DNA from: Gammaproteobacteria bacterium
GTDB lineage: Bacteria > Pseudomonadota > Gammaproteobacteria > Pseudomonadales > Pseudohongiellaceae
Direction: 5' to 3'
Assembly: GCA_009692305.1 (NCBI GenBank)
Contig: SHZK01000001.1
Location: 310,001-374,000 of the forward strand
Length of the DNA: 64,000 nt
Below the pieces are notes generated by a model. It worked only from the letters and a program-made list of their open reading frames with translations, was not told where the DNA came from and did not search any database. A program made the translations under genes and the position numbers. Below, piece after piece: positions 47,662 to 56,103 of the stretch (the stretch's first letter is position 1; every line of letters begins with the position of its first letter).

Positions 47662-48507
47662 TTAGTGGCTTATTTCCACAGGAAAATAAATATTGGTGTG
47701 ACAGCAATAGTATTCAAACGCATCCACATCATCGATGCTTTGCAGGCGTATTACATAACTTCCTGCCTCGGCAAATGTTGCTTGCGTGGTAAATGGTGTA
47801 GCGCCAGTTGCGGTAGTGTATTCAAGTGCACTGAATTCGACCTGCCCCGGACCGCTGTGTTTGGCCCAGCCGATCCAGACTTGAGCATTCGGATGTTCTA
47901 CCCAGGCTTGCAATTCAACCGGCTGGCCTGTCTTGCCATGTAAGGTGTGTGAGTTCACCATGCCCTTGCGGCCGCGCACGCCAGCTGCGTCGGGCGCCAG
48001 TTTAATCAGCGGCGCCAAATCCTGGCGGCCATCAGAGGCAGGCTCATCGAGCATAAACTCAGGCAGTATATGGCCCGGCACACTCAGCTGCTGGTTGGCG
48101 CTGGTGAGATGCCATTCAATCGTTTCATCACGGCGGAAGTCGGCGGGAACGGTAATGGTAAACACGCAAAATTTATGGCGATAGGCGGGCGGCAACGGAT
48201 CGAAATGGGTGGGCAGCATGGCCTCGAAACGGGCATCATTCAGATAATTGTCGGCACCAGTTGGAATCGACAGGCTCTGTTCGGTATTCAGGTTAAAGAA
48301 GCTATAGCACAGGGTGCGGGTGCCATCGGCATTGGTAAACCAGCCGTCAAACAGGGGCACTACGGGTTGCCCGCGCGGCCTGATCACCTCAGCCGACCAG
48401 CTTTGCTGGGAAAGTTCAATCTGCTGGGCACCGGTAATACCCGGCAGCAGGCATGAGGCAAGCAGCAGCGGCAGCATTTTTGCAAAAACTGGTGAATGAG
48501 CTGTCAC
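47662..48507 (-). CDS. Exported protein of unknown function, first gene of the quinohemoprotein operon
   Basis: 281 aa from GTG 48507 (an ATG ten codons later is an alternative). Signal peptide (MLPLLLASCLLPGITGAQQ). The mature part is beta-rich, has RTLCYSFFNLN, YRHKFCVFTITVP and a C-terminal SYVIRLQSIDDVDAFEYYCC followed by HTNIYFPVEISH. The Cys-Cys-His near the end could bind metal. I recognise no family. It is 15 bp upstream of the cytochrome/monooxygenase-like gene and divergent from the next quinoprotein. Confidence 0.65.
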   Translation of the reverse strand: MTAHSPVFAKMLPLLLASCLLPGITGAQQIELSQQSWSAEVIRPRGQPVVPLFDGWFTNADGTRTLCYSFFNLNTEQSLSIPTGADNYLNDARFEAMLPTHFDPLPPAYRHKFCVFTITVPADFRRDETIEWHLTSANQQLSVPGHILPEFMLDEPASDGRQDLAPLIKLAPDAAGVRGRKGMVNSHTLHGKTGQPVELQAWVEHPNAQVWIGWAKHSGPGQVEFSALEYTTATGATPFTTQATFAEAGSYVIRLQSIDDVDAFEYYCCHTNIYFPVEISH

Positions 48508-48693
48508 GGTACAGGCCTTGTTACTGTTTTTATGGCTCTTATGGTTTTTATGGCGGCACTTGACGATCTCTGGAGACGCGTGGATGGTACCCCATTCAAT
48601 GCGGCTTGTCTTGCCTCCAGCGCTGGTTCACTATGCTACGGTCGAGTGCCTGCTACCCACCAGTCAGGCGTTAAAAATGAGCCATTTAACTAT

Positions 48694-50793
48694 ATGAAAA
48701 TAATGCACAGACCAGGGTTTTTGTGGCCAAACCATCCCGCTAAAAAGCATCCATGGCGGTTCCTGTTATGCAGCGTTCTGTTCTGCAATCTGGGCTGGCA
48801 TGCTGCGGTCGCCCAACAAGGGGCAGCGGATGGAGCTTGGCCGACATATGGTGGCGATCTTGGCCACACCCGCTACTCGGCACTCGCCCAAATCAATGCC
48901 AATAATTTTTCGGAACTGGAAGTGGCGTGGCGCTTCAAGACCGACAACCTCGGACCATCACCCGAATACCGATTGCAAACGACCCCGTTGATGATTGACG
49001 GTGTGATGTATTCCACCGGGGGCTCGCGCCGTGCCGTGTTTGCGCTGGATGCTGCTACCGGCGAAATGCTCTGGATGCATCGCTATGAAGAAGGCGAGCG
49101 CGCGGCGGCAGCGCCACGCCAGCTATCCGGTCGTGGTCTCGCTTACTGGTCTGATGGAGATGACCGGCGGATTCTGTATGTAACGCCCGGCTATCGCCTC
49201 ATTGCTCTGGATGCGGCAACGGGTCAGCCAGTGGCAGGTTTTGGTACAGATGGCGTCGTCGATCTGAAACTGAACGCAGACCAACAGATGGATTTGATTG
49301 AAAGCGATATCGGACTGCATTCCACGCCAGTCATCGCCAAGGACGTGGTCGTCATTGGCGCCGCGCACAGCACTGGCGGCAATCCACGCAGCCGCGAAAA
49401 CGTGAAGGGCTATGTGCGCGGCTTTAATGTGCGCACCGGCGAGCGCCTGTGGATTTTTCACACGATTCCATTGCCTGGTGAATATGGCAATGAATCCTGG
49501 CTGAATGATTCTGCAAGCTATACCGGCAACACCGGGGTGTGGGCCCAGATTTCCATCGACCCGGAACTGAATACGGTCTATTTACCGATAGAAGCGGCCA
49601 CCGGTGATTACTACGGCGCTTATCGTCCCGGCAACAATCTGTTCGCCGATTCCCTCGTTGCTGTTGACTTGCACACGGGTGAGCGCAAATGGCATTACCA
49701 GTTAGTGCATCATGGCATCTGGGATCATGACATTCCCTGTGCACCGATATTGCTCGACATCGTCGTTGACGGCCGTCTCATCAAAGCAGTCGCGCAGCCG
49801 ACGAAGCAGGCGTTTCTGTATGTGTTTGATCGCGTCACCGGAGAACCGGTGTGGCCAATTGTAGAACAGCCAGTAGCAGCAGGTGATGTGCCAGGCGAGT
49901 GGTATGCACCAACCCAGCCGATTCCGAGCCAGCCACCTGCCTATGACCGACAGGGAACTACCATCGAGGATCTGATTGATTTCACACCGGCGCTGCGCGA
50001 CGAAGCAGTTGCAATAGCCGGTTGGCATAAGATGGGCCCCTTATTCACGCCGCCAGTTGTCAGTAATATCAATGGGCCACTTGGCACCTTGATCGCACCT
50101 GCTACCGGTGGCGGTACCAACTGGCCCGGCGGTTCCTTCGACCCGGAGACTAAAATTCTGTACGTGCATTCCAACAGTTCAGTGGCGAGTCTTGGTGTGG
50201 TGCCGCCATTTCCGGGTCAGTCTGACATGGCCTATATTCAAGGCAGCGCAGCTACGGGGCCGCGTACTTCAGGCGGCGCCGGCTCGTCAGCGGATGGCGG
50301 TCGCGTCGAGTTTGCGGCCGGCCAGGCGGCATTGCCACAATTGACCCGCGGCAGGCCCCCTGTTAGTTTGCGCGTACAAGGTCTGCCCCTGCTGAAGCCA
50401 CCCTATGGTGTGATCACGGCGATTGATATGAACGCGGGTGACATTCTATGGCAGATTCCCCACGGCGAAACCCCGGATGAAGTGCGCAATCATCCGCTCT
50501 TGCAAGGTATGAATATTCCGCGCACAGGCCAGAATGGATCGGTAGGCACTCTCGTCACAGCTAGCCTGTTAATTGCCGGCGAACCAGAAACCACGTCGGA
50601 TGCTGTAGGCGAGCAGGTTGCTTACCTGCGCGCTTACGACAAGAGCAGTGGTGCGGAGGTAGGAGCACTGGTTTTACCCGCGCCGCAATCCGGATCACCA
50701 ATGACCTACAGTCTTGAAGGCGAACAATATCTGGTGGTAGCGGTGAGTGGCAGTGGTTATTCGGGAGAAATACTCGCGTTCAAGATTCCCTGA
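48694..50793 (+). CDS. PQQ-dependent dehydrogenase, glucose dehydrogenase-like (soluble/exported)
   Basis: 699 aa from ATG 48694; the open frame extends to 48496 but the extra part has no signal or family features. Signal sequence ends near HAAVAQQ. The propeller begins WPTYGGDLGHTRYSALAQIN, and SGGNPRSRENVKGYVRGFNVRTG-type membrane GDH motifs follow (GNPRSRENVKGYVRGF). Asp344 in IWDHDIPCAP is the catalytic base position; the +2 Asp346 is normal for GDH-type enzymes and does not indicate lanthanide. Unlike E. coli Gcd it has no five-helix membrane domain. Substrate: sugars or alcohols. Confidence 0.85.
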   Translation: MKIMHRPGFLWPNHPAKKHPWRFLLCSVLFCNLGWHAAVAQQGAADGAWPTYGGDLGHTRYSALAQINANNFSELEVAWRFKTDNLGPSPEYRLQTTPLMIDGVMYSTGGSRRAVFALDAATGEMLWMHRYEEGERAAAAPRQLSGRGLAYWSDGDDRRILYVTPGYRLIALDAATGQPVAGFGTDGVVDLKLNADQQMDLIESDIGLHSTPVIAKDVVVIGAAHSTGGNPRSRENVKGYVRGFNVRTGERLWIFHTIPLPGEYGNESWLNDSASYTGNTGVWAQISIDPELNTVYLPIEAATGDYYGAYRPGNNLFADSLVAVDLHTGERKWHYQLVHHGIWDHDIPCAPILLDIVVDGRLIKAVAQPTKQAFLYVFDRVTGEPVWPIVEQPVAAGDVPGEWYAPTQPIPSQPPAYDRQGTTIEDLIDFTPALRDEAVAIAGWHKMGPLFTPPVVSNINGPLGTLIAPATGGGTNWPGGSFDPETKILYVHSNSSVASLGVVPPFPGQSDMAYIQGSAATGPRTSGGAGSSADGGRVEFAAGQAALPQLTRGRPPVSLRVQGLPLLKPPYGVITAIDMNAGDILWQIPHGETPDEVRNHPLLQGMNIPRTGQNGSVGTLVTASLLIAGEPETTSDAVGEQVAYLRAYDKSSGAEVGALVLPAPQSGSPMTYSLEGEQYLVVAVSGSGYSGEILAFKIP

Positions 50794-50831
50794 TATTAAA
50801 TATTAGGCGACGAAATTAGATGGAGAGCTCA

Positions 50832-51620
50832 ATGAAAGTATTGTGTGCATTTTCCGGTTCACTTTTGCTATTCATAGTCAGTGCCAATGCATTGGCGGAT
50901 ACTGTTGCTGGTACCGATGGTTTCATCGATATCCAGACGCTGATTCATTCCAGTGTGCAACTGGAGTATCAGGGGAAAGTCATTCAGATTGATCCATGGG
51001 ATCGGCTTGGCTTGGCTGGTGCCAAGCCGGCAGATTTAATCCTGATTACTGATGACGTCGGCCACCATCTGGATCCTGCCGCTATCGCGAAACTGCGCAA
51101 ACCGGGTGCGCCGGTAGTGATGGCAGCAAATGGCGCCGATCAGATCGACGATGGCCAGATGATGGCTAATGGTGAAGTAATGACTGTGGCTGGAGTTACA
51201 GTTGAAGCGGTAGCCGCTTACGACATCATTCCAGGTGAGCCGTCGCACCCCAAAGGTGAGGCGAATGGTTACGTGGTGACATTTGGCGGCAAGCGTTTCT
51301 TTTTCGCTGGCGTCACCGAATGCGTGGACGAGGTGAAGGCACTGCAAAATATCGATGTGGCGTTTATGGCCATGAATGTGCCGCTGGGAAGAATGACACC
51401 TGCGGCTACCGCCGCGTGTGCGCGCATTCTCAATCCGCGGATTCTGTATGTATATCATTACGATCAGGACTACGCGCGACGCGCACTGCAACCGGACTAT
51501 ATTGGACCGGAGTTACCAGAAGGGCTCACGGTCGAGCAATCCATTACCCGCCTGCAGCAGGAATTGGCAGGTTCTGCGATCGAATTGCGCATGGGCAATT
51601 TCTATCCACCACTGAACTAA
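50832..51620 (+). CDS. Exported metallo-beta-lactamase-fold protein with degenerate metal motif
   Basis: 262 aa from ATG 50832 (GGAGAG upstream). Signal peptide (LLLFIVSANALAD). UlaG-like MBL fold, but the hallmark HxHxDH is replaced by Asp74-Asp-Val-Gly-His78-His79, and the later FAGDT motif reads FAGVTE. The last part keeps ILYVYHYDQDYA. So it is either a metal site of different composition or a non-catalytic relative. It starts 38 bp after the GDH-like quinoprotein and is likely co-transcribed. Confidence 0.8.
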   Translation: MKVLCAFSGSLLLFIVSANALADTVAGTDGFIDIQTLIHSSVQLEYQGKVIQIDPWDRLGLAGAKPADLILITDDVGHHLDPAAIAKLRKPGAPVVMAANGADQIDDGQMMANGEVMTVAGVTVEAVAAYDIIPGEPSHPKGEANGYVVTFGGKRFFFAGVTECVDEVKALQNIDVAFMAMNVPLGRMTPAATAACARILNPRILYVYHYDQDYARRALQPDYIGPELPEGLTVEQSITRLQQELAGSAIELRMGNFYPPLN

Positions 51621-51625
51621 AGCGC

Positions 51626-53503
51626 CTAATCCGCTCGCGGTTTGAACGCGAGCAATACATTGCCCGGAGTCTGCCCGAAGCTGCCATAGCCAGAGCCTAC
51701 GAATAGCATGCCGCTGCCAGCAGCAATCGCATGTGCATCAATCGCGCCGCCCTTGCCGGGGATGCCGTTGCTGGTGACAAATTCCTGCGCTGTGTCGAAC
51801 TGGAACAACACACTGCCAGTGTCACTGTCGAAAATGAACAGTCGTCCGTCGAGACCACCGCTGACAAGTGCACCATCGATCATGAGTGGTGTGGCCGAAA
51901 AACCGAAGCGGGAATCACATCGCAGTACACGGGCATCACGGCCGTTGCCACAATCGGCTTGCAGGGGATAAGTCCAGCTGGATTCGCCGTTGCCTACAAA
52001 GAAACTGTACATGCCAGGGCGAGGGTTGAAGCCGGGGCGCGCGACACCGGGATCATTGATCGGCAGATAGACGCGCTCGCCGTCTGTAGTTATGCCCCAA
52101 TGATTGCCACCCAGAGCAGTTCCATCGCCGATACGCTGATGCCAGAGGACTGCGCCAGTGTCCGGGTTCAGTGCCCATAGATCGCCAGATTTCTGGCCAG
52201 CCAGCAACACATCGCCTCCGGCACGTTCTACCAGAACGGCCGGGCCACCAAAGTCATAATCTTTTAATGCACTCACTTGTTGATCGGGGCAGTTCGGTCC
52301 GGCGCGACGACCGCAAGCCATGTTCCAGACGTCGTTTGCCAGAGCCTGGAATAGCCATCTGACGCTGCCAGTTTCGAGATCGAGCGCGATAATGGCGTCG
52401 CTTGTATCCGTAGCGGGATGTGAGGTGTTTTCACCGGTGGCAATGTAAACGAGACCGCGTTGCCCATCCACCGTGGGCGTCGCCCACACTGGTGCGCCGG
52501 AAGGGCCGCGCAGTTTGACACCGGCGGAGTTAACTGCAGCGGTGTAAGTGGCCGCTGGCATGGTGTGGTATTCCCACAATTTGTCACCGGTGACTGCATT
52601 CAGTGCAGTGACGGCGCCATGTCCAATACAACATTCAAAAGTGGGATCGGCGCCGGCGCCGACACCGGAATCGGAGATGGGCACGATAATCTTGTCCTCA
52701 TGCAGGATAACCGAACCAGACACGCGCCCACCGTTCGTACTCGCTCTGCCATCCTTGATCCAAATGCTTTGGCCAGACTCTGCATTGATGGCCTGCACAT
52801 TGCCACGGGTATCACCAAACACGAGCGCCATTTGTCCGCTATTGCCCAATTCACCATAACTGAGTGAGGCGCGGATCGGATTTGGCGAGGCATAGTCCCA
52901 TTGCACGCAACCAGATTGGATATCCAATGCCAGTATGTGGCCGGTATCACCGGCAATGGTGAACAGGGTATTGCCGACGATTACAGGTGCGGCGCGCATT
53001 GTGGTGGTATCCGGAAATGCAATGGACCAAGCGAGCTCGAGACGGGACATGTCGGCGTTGTTGAGACCTGCTGCCGCACTGGTCAGAAAGCGTGAGTTGT
53101 TGGCGTCTACCCCAAACCCGGAAAACGCGGCAGCGGGCTGCAAGTTGATCTGGCGTCGATCGGCGGCACAGCGCATGCTGGCAAGCCACGCATCAGTACC
53201 ATCCGGTCGTGCCAGATATTCGATAACTTGCGCGCGCTGCGCCGGCGACAAGCTTGCTCCCTGTGCCGACATAATGCCTTCAGTCAGCGCCAGCGTGAGT
53301 GTCTGGGTATTCATCATGCGCAAGGTTTCGAAGCTGTGCGCGCGTGGCATGTCTGGATTGCCATGGCAGGTCGCACACGCTTGTTGATAGATCTGGCGGC
53401 CGGGATGGGAGACAGCGTCCGCTGTTGGTTGTTGTGCCATAACACTGGAGCAGGTGGCAAGCAGCAAACAGGCCAGGCCTACAATTCGATGCGTTGTTAG
53501 CAT
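51626..53503 (-). CDS. Polyvinyl-alcohol dehydrogenase-like quinohemoprotein (cytochrome c + PQQ propeller)
   Basis: 625 aa from ATG 53503, AGGAG upstream. Signal peptide (LACLLLATCSSVMAQ), cytochrome c domain with Cys43-Ala-Thr-Cys46-His47, then a propeller with SGFGVDANNSRFLTSAAAGL, LELAWSIAFPDTTTMRAAPV and ALDIQSGCVQWDY. These are the lines I associate with cytochrome-linked PVA dehydrogenase (EC 1.1.2.6), which oxidises secondary alcohols of the polymer. PVA itself need not be the substrate. Ends 6 bp from the convergent MBL gene and is divergent from the Rieske gene. Confidence 0.78.
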   Translation of the reverse strand: MLTTHRIVGLACLLLATCSSVMAQQPTADAVSHPGRQIYQQACATCHGNPDMPRAHSFETLRMMNTQTLTLALTEGIMSAQGASLSPAQRAQVIEYLARPDGTDAWLASMRCAADRRQINLQPAAAFSGFGVDANNSRFLTSAAAGLNNADMSRLELAWSIAFPDTTTMRAAPVIVGNTLFTIAGDTGHILALDIQSGCVQWDYASPNPIRASLSYGELGNSGQMALVFGDTRGNVQAINAESGQSIWIKDGRASTNGGRVSGSVILHEDKIIVPISDSGVGAGADPTFECCIGHGAVTALNAVTGDKLWEYHTMPAATYTAAVNSAGVKLRGPSGAPVWATPTVDGQRGLVYIATGENTSHPATDTSDAIIALDLETGSVRWLFQALANDVWNMACGRRAGPNCPDQQVSALKDYDFGGPAVLVERAGGDVLLAGQKSGDLWALNPDTGAVLWHQRIGDGTALGGNHWGITTDGERVYLPINDPGVARPGFNPRPGMYSFFVGNGESSWTYPLQADCGNGRDARVLRCDSRFGFSATPLMIDGALVSGGLDGRLFIFDSDTGSVLFQFDTAQEFVTSNGIPGKGGAIDAHAIAAGSGMLFVGSGYGSFGQTPGNVLLAFKPRAD

Positions 53504-53689
53504 TGAAAACTCCTCGAGCCTAGCTTTAACGGGTGTCAGCAGGCATGCAGCAAAATTAGCTAAATACCTTGCGCAATGCGATAGCGGCGCGACCAGTGGC
53601 ATGTTCTGTCCGGCGATTGCAGCAACAGAAGGGCTCTGCTACCTTGGTCGCTGGGCTACGCGGAAAGAAATATAGCAGCAGGAATAATA

Positions 53690-54280
53690 ATGACGAAGAA
53701 ACAGTCAGGAAAAGCGAGCGAGACAACTACGCTTACTCGCCGTTCAGTATGCAAGGCAGGGATCGTGGGAAGTTTACTGGTGCCAATGGCGGCCATTGGG
53801 CAATCACCTGATCGTCAGCGTCCACAACCGGGTGATCAACTGGTATTCGAGGAGGGGCCACATCAGGGTGAACTGGTACGGCCTGAGTTGCTGGAATTGA
53901 ATCAGCAGCCCGTATCGGCATTGGCACGGGAGCCTGGAACGTCGGTACTGCGTGATGGTTCGCGCCTGAACCGGGTGATGATTACCCGCATTGATATGGA
54001 GCAACTCACCAGTGAATTTCGAACCCATGCCGCCGCTGGTGTCATCGCCTACTCGGCAGTATGCACACATACTGGCTGTGATGTAATTAACTGGGATGCA
54101 GAGCGCCTGCGCATGGCCTGTCCTTGTCACGAATCGCAATTTGATATTTATGACGGCGCCAGGGTGGTGGGTGGCCCGGCTCCGCGACCTCTGGCCATGT
54201 TGCCGCTGCTGATACAGGATGGGGTGGTTACGGTAGCAGCCGAGTTCCATGGTCGCGTCGGTTTTACCCAACAATTCTAA
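53690..54280 (+). CDS. Tat-exported Rieske [2Fe-2S] protein
   Basis: 196 aa. Tat signal with twin arginine (LTRRSVCKAG, residues 15-24) and hydrophobic run. Rieske ligands are Cys125/His127 (CTHTGC) and Cys144/His147 (CPCHESQFD), with Cys130 and Cys146 placed for the stabilising disulfide. It resembles the iron-sulfur subunit of bc1-like complexes but has no cytochrome b or c1 neighbour. The next gene, 28 bp downstream, is a PQQ dehydrogenase, so it may be that enzyme's redox partner. Confidence 0.88.
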   Translation: MTKKQSGKASETTTLTRRSVCKAGIVGSLLVPMAAIGQSPDRQRPQPGDQLVFEEGPHQGELVRPELLELNQQPVSALAREPGTSVLRDGSRLNRVMITRIDMEQLTSEFRTHAAAGVIAYSAVCTHTGCDVINWDAERLRMACPCHESQFDIYDGARVVGGPAPRPLAMLPLLIQDGVVTVAAEFHGRVGFTQQF

Positions 54281-54308
54281 AAAATCTAGTTACTAGGAAT
54301 AAAGTGCC

Positions 54309-56036
54309 ATGTCCAAACATAAATCTATACAGCTGGCGGTCGCGACATTTTTACTATCCTGCTGGTCAATCATTGCGCTCGCGCAAGCGCTGCCTCCCTA
54401 TAATCCCGTAACAGAGGAACGCCTGTTGAATCCGGAAGCGCGCAATTGGTTAATGTATCGCGGCACCTATGACTCACATGGCTATAGCGAGCTTGACCAG
54501 ATCAATAGTGAGAACGTGGAGCGCATGGTGCCGGTGTGGAGTTTTTCCACGGGTCTCAGAGAGGGACACCAGGCACCACCTATTGTCAACGACGGTTATA
54601 TGTATGTGACAACACCGCAGAATCATATTCTGGCAATCAATGCACGTACGGGAGACTTGATCTGGCGCTACGTGCGTTACCTGCCGGAAGATCTGCAGCA
54701 GCTCCACCCTACCAATCGTGGTGTGGCTCTGTATGAGGATCGCGTCTATCTCGCCACGGTTGACGCCTACCTCGTGGCACTCGATGCGCTTACCGGTGAG
54801 GTGATCTGGGAGCAGGAAGTCGAAGACTATAACACCGGGTATTACATGACGATGGCGCCATTAATTGCCGACGGCAAGGTGATGGTCGGCGTCTCCGGTG
54901 GGGAACTGGGAATTCGCGGATTCGTCGCAGCCTATGACGTGGTTAGCGGCGCTGCGGTGTGGAAGACCTTTACTATTCCGGCTCCCGGCGAACCTGGATC
55001 AGAATCCTGGCCGGGAGATACCTGGCAGACTGGCGGCGTACCGGTGTGGCTCACCGGGTCCTACGATCCCGAATTAAACCTGGCCTACTGGGGCACGGGT
55101 AATGGCGGACCCTGGATGGGGGACACCCGACCCGGTGACAACCTGTATTCGTCCTCGGTCATTGCACTGGATGTCACCACCGGCGAACTGAAGGCGCATC
55201 ATCAATACCACTGGAACGATTCCTGGGATTGGGACGAGGTGTCGGCGCCGCTGCTCATCGACTTCCAGCGCGATGGCAATACGATTAACGGCATGGTGCA
55301 TCCAGGGCGCAACGGCTATCTGTGGTTTATGGAGCGCGCCGCAGACCAAATCAATTTCGTCGATGCCAATCCTTATGTGTATCAGGATGTGTTTACCAGT
55401 ATCGATCCGGTCACTGGTCGCCCGGAATATGACATGACGAAAAAGCCCGGCACTGGCTACGAGGCCAGTTTCTGTCCGTCACTGTGGGGTGGCAAGGACT
55501 GGCCGCCAGCCGCATTCAATCCGGAATTACGCTTGCTCTACATTCCCGCGAATGACAACGTGTGTTCGACCATAGTCGGAGAAGAGATTCAATACAGCCC
55601 CGGCCGCTCCTATATAGGTCGTGGACAATCCGAGAATGGCGGCTTTTTTGTGCGACCTGGTACCGATCACATCGGCGAATTGCAGGCCTGGAATGTAGAC
55701 ACAGGTGAGCGTGTCTGGACGCAGACCTTTGCCAGCCAGAACTGGGGGCCGGTATTAAGCACAGCTGGAAATGTGGTGTTCATGGGCGGCACCAATGATC
55801 GTTATTTTCGCGCCTTCGACGCGCGCAGCGGCGAGATTCTCTGGCAGCAGCGCACTAACTCAGGCATTACCGGCGTACCGGTGAGTTACGAACTGGATGG
55901 CAAGCAATATATTGCGGTGCAGTCCGGCTGGGGTGTGGATGCGGAGCGGGGGCAGAATGTGATCAACATGACTACGGGCGGCACACATTATGTTCCCCAA
56001 GGCGGCGTCATTTGGGTGTTTGCTTTACCTGATTAG
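54309..56036 (+). CDS. PQQ-dependent alcohol dehydrogenase with lanthanide-type D-x-D site
   Basis: 575 aa with signal peptide (to about residue 26). Methanol/ethanol dehydrogenase-type propeller. Metal ligands of this group are seen: Glu199 (SGGELGIRGF), Asn265 (WGTGNGGPW), catalytic Asp307 and the extra Asp309 in SWDWDEVSAP; the extra Asp marks lanthanide-using XoxF/ExaF/PedH enzymes. The vicinal Cys-Cys that normally stacks on PQQ is missing: the site before the conserved NRG reads QLHPTNRG. No XoxG cytochrome or XoxJ is nearby; a Rieske protein precedes it instead. Confidence 0.87.
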   Translation: MSKHKSIQLAVATFLLSCWSIIALAQALPPYNPVTEERLLNPEARNWLMYRGTYDSHGYSELDQINSENVERMVPVWSFSTGLREGHQAPPIVNDGYMYVTTPQNHILAINARTGDLIWRYVRYLPEDLQQLHPTNRGVALYEDRVYLATVDAYLVALDALTGEVIWEQEVEDYNTGYYMTMAPLIADGKVMVGVSGGELGIRGFVAAYDVVSGAAVWKTFTIPAPGEPGSESWPGDTWQTGGVPVWLTGSYDPELNLAYWGTGNGGPWMGDTRPGDNLYSSSVIALDVTTGELKAHHQYHWNDSWDWDEVSAPLLIDFQRDGNTINGMVHPGRNGYLWFMERAADQINFVDANPYVYQDVFTSIDPVTGRPEYDMTKKPGTGYEASFCPSLWGGKDWPPAAFNPELRLLYIPANDNVCSTIVGEEIQYSPGRSYIGRGQSENGGFFVRPGTDHIGELQAWNVDTGERVWTQTFASQNWGPVLSTAGNVVFMGGTNDRYFRAFDARSGEILWQQRTNSGITGVPVSYELDGKQYIAVQSGWGVDAERGQNVINMTTGGTHYVPQGGVIWVFALPD

Positions 56037-56103
56037 TGCGCCTTTGCTGCAGCATGCGCCGAACTGGCCTATGCTGCGGAACCGCCTGCCTGTTCGGATT
56101 ATT

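Noticed and set aside
48496..48693. Extended N-terminus of the GDH-like quinoprotein
   Set aside because: The extension covers the divergent promoter region and moves the signal peptide inside the protein; ATG 48694 gives a normal leader.
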